The notes: generated from the letters alone by a model not told the origin. 64,000 bases of DNA from Epiperipatus broadwayi (GCA_028023455.1 JAQFVV010000001.1:26280426-26344425), one strand, 5' to 3'; counted from the stretch's first letter, positions 1 to 13,402 are shown. Translations and numbers: made by a program.

Positions 1-281
1 GGCTATATATATTTAATATAGGGTATAGGAGCACAGACTTTCACACCACCCACCTCTCTCCACTCTATCTAATAACATTGATACACCTAAACACATATAT
101 GCTGAAAAGATAAATAATCACCAACTGATGATTGCTGGTTTAGCATGAAATACGTATATTGGTGGTTATTTATCTTTTCAGCATATATGTGTTTAGGTGT
201 ATCAGTGTTATTAGATAGAGTGGAGAGAGGTGGGTGGTGTGAAAGTCAGTGCTCCTATACCCTATATTACATATATATAGC
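1..281. repeat. Palindrome with 125-bp arms around a hammerhead motif
   Basis: Bases 1-125 are a near-perfect reverse complement of 157-281; a few mismatches are visible. The 31-nt tip holds the catalytic core of a hammerhead ribozyme, so the arms act as an extremely long stem I. The right arm continues into sequence found again at 594-793, so the left arm looks like an inverted copy of element sequence 3' of the ribozyme. Both arms carry the same pyrimidine- or purine-rich block, near 53-65 and 217-229. Confidence 0.93.
120..163 (+). ncRNA. Hammerhead ribozyme motif 1, family 1
   Basis: Stem I pairs ACCAA (120-124) with TTGGT (159-163). The conserved box CTGATGA is at 125-131 and GAAA at 147-150. 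Stem II (132-146) pairs TGCT with AGCA. Stem III is only three base pairs (150-152 with 155-157) around a two-base loop. Predicted cleavage follows A158, after the triplet ATA, which satisfies the NUH rule. All invariant core bases are present. Such a short stem III is typical of hammerheads in Penelope-like elements and retrozymes, which often act as dimers. Stem I continues outward into the flanking palindrome. Confidence 0.85.
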
Positions 282-594
282 CACAGGTATATAACAAGCC
301 TGTGTTTCAGTTATTACATTATAGAGATGTCTGCCCATCCTTGTATATGTATTAAATGGATTATGTCCTGTACATGTGGGGTTCAGATTGACCTTAGGTC
401 AACATGGGTTTGACAATAATCTCAGCCTCAGGGTAGCCTTTGAGCATTCCATCATCAGATTTTCAATTGGACGGATGGTTGAAGAGTTAGAGTGTGGAGT
501 GGATTGAAGCCTGTCCATTAAACTATGAGGATATTCTATCTTAATATATATTTGAGCATTTATACTATATATGTGTGTAAAGATGATAGTCTGG

Positions 595-638
595 ACCAAC
601 TGATGATTTCTGGTTTAGCTTGAAATACGTATATTGGT
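595..638 (+). ncRNA. Hammerhead ribozyme motif 2, family 1
   Basis: Same design as the motif at 120-163. ACCAA (595-599) pairs with TTGGT (634-638), CTGATGA is at 600-606, GAAA at 622-625, stem III is a 3-bp helix with a 2-nt loop, and predicted cleavage follows A633. Stem II is weaker (about two good pairs). Here stem I is not extended by a palindrome, so this is probably the ordinary form of the family. Confidence 0.8.
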
Positions 639-793
639 GATTATTTATCTTTTCAGCATATATGTGTTTAGGTGTATCAGTGTTATTAGATAGAGTGGAG
701 AGAGGTGGGTGGTGTGAAAGTCTGTGCTCCTATACCCTATATTACATATATATAGCCACAGGTATGTAACAAGCCTGTGTTTCAGTTATTAAA

Positions 794-1023
794 TATGTGA
801 TTATATAATGTAAATACATGATTATAATTTATAAATATAATGTAAAATAACGCCTATAGATGGAGTTGCTGTAAAATAGAAGGAGTTATAATATAACTTT
901 GGGTATTTTACATCTTGATAAGGCTCCAATATACAAGCGAAATCCAGGTTGATAAGGTTTATTAAACATAATATTTTTTTAAAAAGTTGTCTTATTAAAT
1001 AATTGTTTATTGAATTATTATTT
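794..1023. other. AT-rich spacer
   Basis: I see no gene or clear repeat here, only A/T-rich sequence. Confidence 0.6.
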
Positions 1024-1852
1024 TTTTAATATATATATATAATAACATTTTATTTAAATTAATATATATAATGCACAGATGGAAAACTAATTATATAATT
1101 ATTTAAAGTTAAAAATCTAAAAACAATATTGTTTTAATACAAAAGAATTAAAAAAAACGTTAATTAGTTAAAGTTAAAAGTTATTTTTAATCTTAGAATG
1201 GAAATGATTTTCTATAACGATTTTCTAAATAGTGCTTGGGGATAAAGTCAGATAAGAGATAAATTAAAAAATACTAGTGATAAAATTTCAAGTTCCCATT
1301 GTAAAGCAAGCTGGCCACACAGTCCACAGAGAGAAGTCATCATTGTCAATAAAAACAGCACCAATCCAGACAAGATCAATCCTACAATTTGATGATAAGA
1401 ATTCAAAATGGATATAAAAAGAAAACATTTAAGTTCAGATTTAGATTGCTCTTGCTGATTGCATGTTATTGAAACATTTTATAAGTGCATTGCAGATCTC
1501 CAAAATGTAGAGGTCATGCAATAAATTACATTTCCCATATTTGCACCAGCTTATGGGGCCTCCAGAATGATAGTTTTTACAAACTGGCCAGCAGCAGATT
1601 TGTCTCCACATAGGACAATATCTATATGGTATAGAAAGAACTGTGAACATAGTTGTGTGATGTATTAAGGACCATAAAGATGGACTTCAATAAACCTACA
1701 GCATTGGAAAGTATGAATTTTTGTTTTAAATGAACTTTAATTATATAATACAAACTTTTCCAAGTAGTAATTTTAAATGTCACTTAATTTTTAAAAGAAA
1801 TCTCTTATCTGAGTAAAATTTTAAATTATTTTTATTTACTATATTTCTCATG

Positions 1853-2959
1853 GATAATTCAACCGATGACATATTACCCTGAAGGCATATCAGTCTGATG
1901 TTGCAATTTTTAAGATAACATCTCCAAGGTATCTGCAGACACATGTAATCACTAAAATTTGTCCGCAGATCACGTGAACATGGTACGTTAAAAATCGCAA
2001 GATTAGGCTGATATGCCTTCAGGGTAATGCGTCATCAGTTGAATTATACAGGTCACATGATAAAAACTATTCAAAAATTACAAAATGTGATGCAGGTCAG
2101 GCAAATACTAAAAAAAATGTCCATGCATGCATCAAAATAATTTAGAAATTAAAAGTAATTAATATAATAATAATTATTCATGTTAAAAATATATAAAACA
2201 GGTTCTAGTCTAAAAAAAACTATATTATAATTTATAAAACCACCCTATATTATGCTCAATTATAAAATACAGTGTGTAGTGCTAGAATTGGCAGGGGTCC
2301 TCAGATGTTTTTGACAAGCCAAAGGCTCGGCATACACCTATATCAGACATGGTATTACTCTCATAGCTGTAATTTTTATAATTGCCGATGAATTTACGAA
2401 AAAAAAATTTCTGTATGATATAATTCAGAAATTAAAAATAAAATTAAAACGTAATTCAATGTAAGTTTGAGAATTGTAGAAATATTAACAAAATTTTTTT
2501 GTAAATTTTAAATAAACAAATAAAACACTTTATCCAAATTAATGTGAATCTGGCACTAATGGCAACCTTGGAGAAAACGTGTTATCACATGCATTTGGTA
2601 ATTTTAAAAACGTACTGTATATTGCAAATTTATTTTAAAAAATTATTGAAAATTATTTACACATTAAACGTAATTCAATGTAAGTTTGAGAATTGTAGAA
2701 ATATTAACAAAAAATTTTTGTAAATTTAAAATAAACAGATAAATAAAACACTTTACCTGAATTAAGAGCTCAAAAAAGTAACTGTGATTCCCAAATCTCT
2801 CTATGAATTTTAAATCTTGCAGGTGAAAAAAAAAATTGACTCTCTGATGGATTAATCATGCCAGTCACTTGGTTGCCATGACAATGTTGTCATGCAAAAA
2901 TCGACAATGTCTAGTGGAAGGGAAATTGGTAAGTGTAATATGTCATCGGTTGAATTATC
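1853..2959. mobile_element. Non-autonomous TIR element nested in repeat R
   Basis: The outermost 25 bases, 1853-1877, are an exact reverse complement of 2935-2959. The element interrupts repeat R copy 1 at the point where copy 2 (near 5425) is uninterrupted, which gives an empty-site comparison. A further inverted copy of the end lies inside at 1998-2048, so 1853-2048 is itself a fold-back with ~44-bp arms. An internal sequence occurs twice (2450-2540 and 2669-2762, offset 219). There is no transposase frame. The class is unknown and no clear target-site duplication could be read. Confidence 0.75.
2450..2762. repeat. Internal direct repeat of the TIR element
   Basis: A block of about 92 bases starting at 2450 recurs at 2669 with small indels, offset by 219 bases. 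Confidence 0.8.
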
Positions 2960-4589
2960 TGTGAGTACCTTATACTTTTTATATGTCTGTTTGATATTAT
3001 TTCCATTCTTGTAAATTTCAGTTAAATTAATTATTTAAAAATAGGCATAAATGGTTGCATAGATTCATGTAGTCTAAGTGGGTTAATTTTAGGTTAGTTG
3101 TTTCATATTTGAATTGGTGCTGATAGATAGATGTACAGTTGTTTTATGTCAATGTAATCTGCATAGCTGCATTGAATATTCATTCCCTTGTGGTGCATTG
3201 GCATACAGAGCATAATATCCACCTAAACATATGGCCCAAAAGTGTAGCCATTGCATTGCCAATGGTCATAGATGTCTTTCCTATGCCATTGATTTTTATA
3301 TGCTCTGGTTGGGACAGTAAGCTTGCAAAGACCACTATTCCCATTTATAGAGCATCTCTTATATATTTCAATGATTTCATTTTGTATCACCAATTGGGTG
3401 GATCATTCCTGTCTGTTGGTGAAATGTATTAATGATCATGGGGAAGATGCTCATTCCTTTCCACAATGATTCTTTATTTCTCTAATGATATTATGCTACA
3501 GATGTAAATTCCTGTTAGCATGATTGTGTTATGCTAATAATCTCATTTTGCATTTGTCACATCAGTATATCAATAAGCTAGCATTGGTTTAAATGTGAGA
3601 TTTTAGCCTAAGGTTAAAAAGGATTGGGTTGGTTATATGCATAATCTATGTAGCATATTTTCAGCTTAGTAAAATATTAAAATTGTATTAAATCTTTAAA
3701 TATACCCATCTGTGCATATAATTTAAATCAAATATATTTAATAGTAAATTTAATCTTCAGATGTTTGTATTAATGTGTGTGTGTCATAATAAAATGTTTT
3801 GATAGTTAATTTTTGGCAGTAATTTATTTACATATAGTTTTATTATAATATTTTTAAAATCAAGAATTTAGAAATTTTAAATCAGAGTGATATTTTAAGC
3901 TCAGCTTCTCTCTGAGCTAGTGACTGGGGCTTTCAGTTTGATAAAAGAGTAACCTCATCCATATGTATCTGCTGCCTTTATAAATTTTCTAGGTTCGAAT
4001 AGCCTAGTGGTGCTCCTGACATGGGAGATAGGTGTTTGAGGTTTCATTGATCATTATAATTGGCCACCCAATGTAGCTTTATGCACTTTAACTATAAGTA
4101 CCCTGAGAATTTTAAAAGAAAATTGAGCTATAATTTTAATAACAACAAAAATGTTTTTGCATAAATAATTTTTGTTTATATTAAAATTATAGATTATAAT
4201 GTAGATGTAAAAGTACTGCCAGGAAGTAAATTGCATACATATGCATACACGTGAGAAAGGAAACTTTTAAAATATAATATAAAAAAGTAGTTTTAGGAAA
4301 ACTGTTTAACTAATAAAAAAAGAAGTAAATGGGAAAAGTGTTTAATGGGAAGCCCATGCTCAGTTCATGTAAAGATGGGGAAGAATAGACTTAAATTTTT
4401 TGTGTGTGTAATTACTAAAAAAAAATCTTTAAAAATATTTTTTTTTACTAACACTAAGTAAATTATTATTTTTTATTATTGTTTTGTTTTTGAGGAAGTT
4501 TGGTGATATGTAATGATATACATATATGCCTTACATCACTTTCAAATAAAAGTAAAAAAAAATCTAAATAAAGTCACCCTCAAATAGAT

Positions 4590-6530
4590 GTATATAAATT
4601 AATAAAATTTTATAATTAAATATATATTATGCACAGATGGCAAACTAATTATATAATTATTTAAAGTTAAAAATCTAAAAACAAGATTGTTTTAATATAA
4701 AAAAAATTGTAAAAAGCTGTTAATTAGTTAAAGTTAAAAGTTATTTTTAATCTTAGAATGGAAATGATTTTCAATAATGATGTTAATAGCAAATAGGCCC
4801 TTGGACATAAAGTCAGATAAGAGATAAATTAAAAAATACTAGTGATAAAATTTTGAGTTCCCACTCTAAAGCAAGCTGGCCAATAATGATGGAAATAAAC
4901 ATATGGTCCACAGAAAAAAATCATCATTGCCAATAAGAACAGTGCCAAGCCAGGAAAGATTGATCCTGAAATTTGATGATAAGAATTCAAAATGGATATA
5001 AAAAGAAAACTTTTAAGTTGAGATTTAGATTTGGATTGCCCTTGCTGATTGTGGGTTATTGAAACATATTTTATAAGTGTATTGCAGATCTCCAAAATGT
5101 AGGGGTCATGCAATAAATTAGTTTTCCATATTTGCACCAGCAGAGGCAGTCTCCAGAATGATGGTTCCCAGAAACTGGCAAACAATGGATTCTTCTCCAC
5201 CTAGGACAATGTCAATATGAGATGGAAGGAACTGTGAACATAGTTGTGTGACGTATTAATGATTGCAAAGATGGACTTCAATAAACCTACAGCATTGGGA
5301 AGTATGAACTTTTGCTTTAAATGAACTTTTAATTATAAAATACAAACTTTTCCAAGTAGTAATTTTAAATGGCACTTGATTTTTAAAATAAATATCTTAT
5401 CTGATGAAAGTTTTAAATTATTTATATTTTTATATGTGTGTTTGATATCATTTCCATTCTTATAAATTTCATTTAAATTAATTATTTAAAAATGGGTGTA
5501 AATGGCTGCATAGATTCATAAGATTATGTTAGTTTAAGTATGTTAATTTTGGGCTAATTGTTTCGTATTTGAATCAGTGTTGGTGGATAGATGTACAGAT
5601 GTTTTGTATCAATGCAATCTGGGTAGCTGCATTGAATACTTGTTTCCTTGTGGATGTGTTAGCATACAAGGCATAATACCCACTTGAATGTATGGCCCAA
5701 AAATGCAGCCATCACATTGCCAATGGTCATTGACATCTTTCCTACACCCCTGATTTTCATATGGTCTGCTTGGGACAGTAAGTCTGCAAAGACAGCTATC
5801 CCCATTTATAAAGCATCTCATAATATATTTCAATGATTTTGTTTTGTATCACCAATTGGGCAATGGATTGTTCTTGTCTGTTGGTGAAATTTATTAATGA
5901 TCATGGGAAAGATGCTCATTCCTTCCCACCATGATTTATTATTTTCTAATGATATCATGCTACAGATGTAAATTCCTGCCAGTATAATTATGTTATGCTA
6001 ACAATCTCATTTTGTGTTGGTCACATCAATATATCAATAAGCTAGTATTGGTTTAAATATGAGATTTTAGCTTAAGGTTAAAAGGAATTGGGTTGTTATA
6101 TGTGTAATCTATGTAGCATATTTACACTTATTAAAATATTAAAATTATATTAAATCTTTAAATGTACCCATCTGTGGATATAATTTAAATCAAATATATT
6201 TAATAGTAAATTTAATCTTCAGATGTTTGTATTAATGTGTATGTGTGCATAATAAAATGTTTTGTTTAGTTAATTTTTTGGCAGTAATTTATTTACATAT
6301 ATTTTTATTAATAATATTTCTAAAATCAAGAATTAGAAATTTTAAATGTTCAGAGTGATATTTTGAGCTCAGCTTCTCCCTGAGCTTGTGACTGGAGCTT
6401 TCAGTTTGATAAAAAAAAATCACCTTAACTCATATGTATCTGCCACCTTTATAAATTTTTTAGGTTCAAATAGCCTAGCGGTGCTCCTAACATGGAAGAT
6501 AAGTGTATGAGGTTCTGTTGACCACTATAT
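4590..6530. repeat. Dispersed repeat R, copy 2 (uninterrupted)
   Basis: Direct-orientation partner of 1024-1834 plus 2967-4050. Minus-strand 4829-5200 encodes a 123-residue open frame with two hydrophobic stretches that are also visible, frame-broken, in copy 1; minus-strand 5609-5833 is a short Cys-containing frame. Neither is recognisable and neither frame is conserved between the copies, so I treat them as decayed or chance frames. Near 6467-6520 is the counterpart of the tRNA-like fragment at 3995-4040. Confidence 0.75.
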
Positions 6531-9500
6531 TACATATGTGGTAACATATTCTTTACTCATGACTTTATACTATTGGTAAAAATTATTATAAACATTACTT
6601 TAGATTCAATGTCAGTAATCAAAACCAGAATCAAGTTAACATTTGTTGTGTGACATGCAAGGGTGCTCACATATGTTTAAATATAATTTTTTATTCAAAT
6701 GATCTCGATATAATAAAAAAAAATTTATAAAATAGAATGCTATTTTTGTCTTATAAGTATGAAAAGAGTTGTTTCAAAAAAATTAAGGTTATGAAATATT
6801 TTAATCTACCACACAATATAACCTACTCTTTATAGTGTTGTAATTGCAATAACAAATCCGCCCCAGATCATGCAATATTTAAGTAATGAAAAATAAAACG
6901 AAATTTAATCATACTACAAAACAAAATGAAGAATTTTTAAACAATATTACACACTATTTGATCTTCCAACGAATCCATTTATGATTATAAAGAAATCTGA
7001 ATATCTTGTAAAATTTTATTAAATTCAATAATAGATTGTATATGTTTCATCATGATAGTAAAGTTTATTTCTTTTTCTTTAATAATGCTTCTTCCATAAA
7101 TGTGAGTTCGTTTTTTGTAAAGATGTGAATTAAATCATGAGCTATTAATCATACTATTTGTTTGGTGCATAGGCTATTAATCATAACATCTGTTTATTAA
7201 CTTCTCAAACGTTGACTTTTGAAAATCATCTTATATATAAAAAAATATTTATTATGCATACCAAAATCATAAATAATATAATGTTGCTTTTAAAAAACAT
7301 TTAATATCAGAAGTATAATGAAATATTTATAAAGATCTAAAAATCATCTAACTTTTCCTAGGACTACAATTAAATTACATTTCCATGTAAATCATACACA
7401 TGCGCTACGTTAATTACCTTACTTATTCACATAAAAAAAAACTGTGTGAATAATTTGTGTGTTAATTGAGAAAGTTTATTTTCTAAAAACAAAATCATTA
7501 AAAATATAAATAAGTGGATTTACACACTTGAATAAAAATTTGTTCTTGATCAGTGGTGCAAAATATAATAACTATAAACATCATATCAGAGAATTGTTAA
7601 AAGACTATATATGTTAGAAGAGAGTTGAATCAAATTAAAAAAGCTAGTGGCAGAGTTTTGAAAATGATTGCACAAACCTTTTAGATAAGCAAACGATCAA
7701 AACTATCTTAAAACAATAGGTCATCTTTTTACATCTTAAAAGCAATGAGTGCAAAATATCATTGACAATTTATTTAATTTTACTTTCTCACTTTGACTAT
7801 TTTTCGAGAATATGCAGTCATAATAGAACACAGAGAACTTTACAATAAAAAAATAAATAAATAAAGGTGCTAAGTTTGCCTTTTAATAAGTACTTAAAAT
7901 ATAAGACTTTTAAAATTTAAATGCACACCATTTTCATTTATTACCTAGCAGAAACATTTTATAAGCATATTTGAATTCAGCGTACATAATGATTATAAAA
8001 AAATGGGTATCTTTAACCTTATTGTTTGAAAAAAATTGTTTGTTTCCCTTAGTAATTATTGTGGTAAATAAAATATAGGATTTGATAGTATTAAAAGAAC
8101 TTAAGAATATAGTTACAAATAATAGAAATAAAGGACTTGCATCTAACATATTAAATAAATATCATTTACCCTACACACCTTTAAAGCACATAAATCTAAA
8201 TTATTTTTTTATTTTTTTTCAACAACATATAAAAAAATTTCAATCTGCATGCTGAGATTTTTCAGATGTAATTTTCTAATAACAACAAGAAAAAAAACAA
8301 ACTGATTGTATTAAAAAACTCGATCATTACTTAGATAAACTAAATTCAGCATTACTTTAGGTTATAATTTTTATAATGAATATGAATAAATTTAATTGAT
8401 TTCATAATCAATCTCTAATTAATTCTGTTGTTAATTGAATATAAAATGGGCCATGATTTAATCTCTTTGCATAACTAATTATAATACTTATAAGAATATT
8501 AATAGTTTTTTAGCTAATGTTTGAGGAAATTATATTTGTTTTTAGTCAACTCATTCTAATATTGTATGTTTTTTTTTTTTTTTTTACTTGCATATCCACT
8601 TCTTTTATAATTAGATGGCATCTTTCTTTGATGATACATTTCTGTCACATTTTCTTTAGTACATAAAATTCAATTTTTTAAAAAATAAAAGAATATGTTT
8701 AATTTTCCAGACTACAGAAAACCTGTTAATGTTTGAAATTGCAATGTATAATAATAAAATTTGCGAAGCAAATTGGTATGTTTGACAATATTATTAAAAC
8801 ATTTGTTCTACTCTGTGAAAGTTATACATCTATGAAATTGTTACCGTTTCCTTAAAATTCTTATAAATTAAACAATCAAATCATTAAATATATTAATAAT
8901 GTCCATAAAATCAAACAATATCATGATTAAATTTTGCTACTATTTCAAAATGCACAAGATAATTATTATTATTTATTTAATCAGCCAATAAACAATTTAG
9001 TAACTGAATAAATAATATATGTAATTCATCAAAAAAGTATGAATTTTGTCAATGAATAACACAACTTATTTCTACCATTTTTTAAAATATTTAGAATGAA
9101 GAAAAGTATTAACAATATCAAAAAAAATATTAATAATGCAACAATATGACATTTTTATTATCAATGAAACAAGTTTTAGTTTGAAGTTAAATTGTATGGA
9201 TATAAGAAATGTAACAGCCAATATTATCAGTATTGGTTTTAATGACTCCTTTTGAAAACAAATATTAACATGTAACATTTGTTTTGAAATTGTTAACATT
9301 TATTTAAAAGAACTTCAGTTGCAATCAGACTAGAACAATATTTTCATCGAGATATGAGCCTGAATTATTTTAAAAAGAAATAAAAATATTAACCAGAAGC
9401 TTTTATAATTCTATTTTTGATGACATAGACATTCTTCTATACAATCAAATTATATAATTAAATAATTCTGTATAATAGCATTAATATCAGATGATTAAAC

Positions 9501-12500
9501 TATTAATTTTATGTGTATAATATTTCTAACATTTCTTTTCAATTTTGTCCACTCCTTCCTCAAATTATGCAGGTTAGTAACACACTATTTTTTAACATCA
9601 TCTACCTTATTAATATTTTATGAGACCATTTATTGTACCTTGTATAATACAAAAATTAGTGTTTTAGTTACCATTTATTTGTCCTCAACAGATATATAAA
9701 TAGTTGCAGCTTCAAATCTACAAATAAAACTTTCCTCTGATTCACTTTTTTGTTTAATTTTTCATTGAAAGCATTTTGCATTTAGCCAATTCTCAATTTC
9801 CTATAGCATATTTTTTTGAAGGTCAATATTCTTCGCATTACATTTTTTGTCATCATTCATGTGTTACATTCATATAGCACATTAATAAATAAGTATGTAT
9901 TAAATTATATATCCATTTTTAAAAATTTTCTTTGATAAATATAATCTAGCTCTATTTTTAGTTTTACTTCTTGTCTTCAGTATAGATCTCTAGTGATTTT
10001 ACTTCCAAGTATATAAAGTTTTCTATTTTGTTCAGTTTAGTTCCATCAATTCTTATTTTTCTTAACATTTTTTCTATTCAAGCAGCATTTATGAGTTTGT
10101 TTTATATAATAATCTATAACATTTTCTTATCTTATTTATTACACTATTCATTAAATACATTGAGTTTATTGCTCTTTAAATATAATCAAACAAGTTTTTT
10201 TTTTCACTTTTTCTTTTCTAAATTCCTTTCAATATTTGTCTTATAATTATTCTGCCTTAAAGTAGATATTGAGTCCAGTTCCTCTTAAGCTTCCTAATTT
10301 CCTCAATAAATATTTTTTCATATATTATATTCAAAACTTTTATATTGCCAATTTTTTCAACTTATCTTTTCTATTATCCAAATCCATATTTCTAAAACTT
10401 ACAGTATCTTTTCTTCTATTATAATAATTGTCCACATCTTTACTCTCTATAAAACTATATTCTAAAACATTTAACAACCTTCTTTTATAATTCTAACTTC
10501 ATTGAACTACAGTAAAATGTCCTATCCATATTAACTGTCTGCTTAGCCAATGAAAAAGATATATAATCAAAAGTAGATTTAGAAATGATCTTTTTTAAAA
10601 TAAAACAAATCATAAATAAAAGCCTAATTTATCATATATTACAAGAATTTATCACTTCTGAAATTTCATTCACCCCAGATTTCATAAATATCAGAAGTTA
10701 AAAAATATTGCTGATTATTTAACATTCTGTTCATCAATTAAATATTTCTCTTTACAAATTGTAATTTTTCTAATGAATCAAAATAAAATAAAAATATTTT
10801 TGTTTGTAATTAAAGTTTAAAACTTATTTTCATGATATATATTGAAGCACTGCATATCAACCAATAGATATACTTGCTTCATGTTGTTTGAGTTTAAAAC
10901 TATCCCCCAGTGTATAAATGATTTATTTAATAAAAAACACACACACACATTAGAAATAAACACACAGGTGGATGTGTGCAAGGATTCTAACTTTAGTCTT
11001 TAATTAGGCCAAACAATCTTAAGTAAAAAGAAAATATTTTGGTAATACATTGTCTAATCATCCACACCACACGATGGTGCTGTTTGTAGTGAAAAACAAA
11101 TAGGTATAATGTTACCGGACTGTTTTTATTTTGTTGATTTATGTTTTTAATTTTTGGATTTTTTTTTTTTTTTGTTTTATGTATATTTCTTAAATATAAA
11201 TAATTTTATTTATTTTTTGGCTTTTTAAAACATTCTGACTTTTTTTAAAAACAAACATTTCTTTTTTCTGTAATTTTTTTTTAAGAAAGTTTTTTTTTTT
11301 GTCATTTACCTTGTTTTTATTCATAAAGAAATACATAAAAGTTGATTTTTTACTTTTAAGCAAGGCTTTCTCAACAGAGCTCTCTAAGAGCTGTCATCAT
11401 AGATACATTTCCAATTCAGCTCCAATACGCTTCACTGAAAGCTCATCCCGGTTCCAATAATAAATAATCAGCAGCCCTCAAACCACATTCCATGACCGAA
11501 TAAAATACTTTCAGCAACATTAATGTGATTGACATTGCATTTCAGATGTTTGACAACACCTTAATTTCATTAAACCACCACAAAGACAGTTTTTCAGGGT
11601 GGGTAAAATAATTTTTTTTGGTTGAAGGAAGGCCACCGCATCTGCTTTTGTAGCAGGTAAATCTAAAACCTTCAACACTGAATGATTATCTGCAATTTAA
11701 CTGTTTTGATGTCAAAAAAGTATCAGAAAGTGTGTGACTTGATCGTGAACTTTGCCAAATCATGATTTACACTCCTCATTTAGTGAACTGTGATCCCTGA
11801 AAACGAAAGTAGGGGCATTTGAGAATTTGTTACAATTTTTACTAACTCACTTAAATTATACAATACATTTAACCAAAAAAAAAAATCCGTTCTAATATAC
11901 TTTTCATCATTACAACTACAGAAACCTTCATATCATATGCTGCACAATAGTCAAGAGTAATGTCTATAGAGAATGTCACAACTCGTCAGTAATAATGTTC
12001 ACATGCTAACGATGTTTGGGTAAAGGGTGCACTTTAACATCTTAGTGTTTGAACAGTTTACAGGCCATAAGAGCTATGAATGGCCTTGTAAACAGCATAT
12101 TTCTGTGCTTTATGCATAGAAACACCACCATCGAGTGATGCAGATGATTAGATGATGTGTTACCAATATTTTTCATTGTTAAAATTTGGCTAAATTGAAA
12201 TGTTAGTAAAATTAATAAAAACAAAAAAGAAAAATGTTAAAAGGAATAAATAATGGGAGAGTGGTCATAATATATTAAGAAAAGTAAAATAAGTGCTGTA
12301 TCCCTCTGGCATTAACAGGATAGTTGCAGTTTGACACATGTATATCCTATATACAATAAATACATTGTTAAAAGAAAATAAGAAACAATGTACAAGAAAT
12401 CAAATTGGTGACAGAAAAGCATATAGGAATGTATATGCTAAAGGAAGGCACTTAAATCCAAATCTACCATCCATTTCAGAAAACCATCTCAGGCAAAAAG

Positions 12501-13339
12501 CATGAGTATATAAGAAGAGAGAGCCACATTGTTAAGATTATTATTATCATTATTACAAATTAATAAATTTTGCTATTCTATTAAAATTTTGAGAGAGAAC
12601 TGTCCATTAAAGTATTACTAATACCTTGAAGTGCAGTGTATTAACTCGAGAAGAAAGAGCTTTCATTGCACACTAACCCCATATAGAAACAATGTGCACA
12701 GTACCTGCTAAAATGCATGAGTATATTGGCATCAGCTTCTCTGGATCATTGTAGTGGGAAGCTGGGCATCCATAATTGCTCCACAAATAGAAAAATGTAA
12801 AAAGAAAAAATTGTTCTCATCACCCACCCTATGCTGCATCATGTGCTGAAGTCACTCATCAACCTCAAGAGAAGCTCCTCAAGAATGCCGGTAAAATTTA
12901 TAATATTTGTTTAATGAATAACTGTAACTTAACCTAATCAAAACACTATTACTTGGTCTTAGACTATTGTTAAATTTAATATTAAACATTTATTTATTAT
13001 TTGCGTTAATGTCTTTACCTTGAACAATGGAGAGAATCAAAATTTAATTTATAAACATTGTTTATGCTTTTTCTTGACTGAGTTATGAAGATGCCAAAAG
13101 TTACTATTAAATAGGAAATTTAAAGAAAAGAAAAATAGGATTAAAAGAAATATTATTAATTAATTGCAGAGTTGTGCTCTCGACTTTCCATTGTAAGAAA
13201 GACTAATTATGCTAATCTGTATAATATATAATCATTTAAAAAGATGGTGATCTGATATTTTATAGTACATAAAAATAAATAATTTTTTACATGAAAGTGC
13301 CTTAAACTTATATATATATATTATAACTTTTTGGGCTTC
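6531..13339. other. Long AT-rich gene-poor region
   Basis: This stretch is mostly low-complexity A/T-rich sequence with homopolymer runs and short frames that look random. A less AT-rich patch at about 11345-11830 might be decayed coding DNA: the minus strand reads as short peptide stretches broken by stops, with no recognisable family. A short CA run lies at 10939-10951. I see no RNA gene or intact element. Confidence 0.5.
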
Positions 13340-13402
13340 ACTGTGTATTATTTTCCATTAAACACCGATATTTCAACGGACTACCATTCGCCATTATCAA
13401 GG

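Larger units (their letters stand above)
119..793 (+). mobile_element. Retrozyme-like element, HHR family 1, two repeat units
   Basis: Bases 119-316 recur at 594-793 as a direct repeat with only scattered differences. Each copy starts with a hammerhead ribozyme motif, and the predicted cleavage sites lie 475 nt apart. The segment between the repeats (317-593) has no meaningful open frame and is related to 49105-49370. This is the layout of a retrozyme: a non-coding retroelement of tandem units whose RNA would self-cleave into monomers of about 475 nt that can be circularised and reverse-transcribed. A Penelope-like element pseudo-LTR pair would look similar, because those elements also carry hammerheads. 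No protein is encoded, so mobility would depend on an enzyme supplied in trans. Confidence 0.75.
1024..4050. repeat. Dispersed repeat R, copy 1 (split by a nested element)
   Basis: The segments 1024-1834 and about 2967-4050 match 4590-5425 and 5426-6530 in the same order, with many substitutions and small indels. Together they form a repeat of about 1.9 kb. The minus strand around 1441-1650 and the plus strand around 3139-3432 have open stretches with equivalents in copy 2, but the frames do not stay open in both copies and no domain is recognisable. The 3' part holds a tRNA-promoter-like fragment near 3995-4040. It could be an old non-autonomous transposon or a duplicated host segment. Confidence 0.75.

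Noticed and set aside
2020-2050. CTGATGACGC on the minus strand of the TIR element
   Set aside because: No GAAA box at a suitable distance; the motif is simply part of the terminal inverted repeat.
3139-3432. 97-residue open frame as a gene
   Set aside because: It lies in repeat R, is not open in the second copy and has no recognisable domain.
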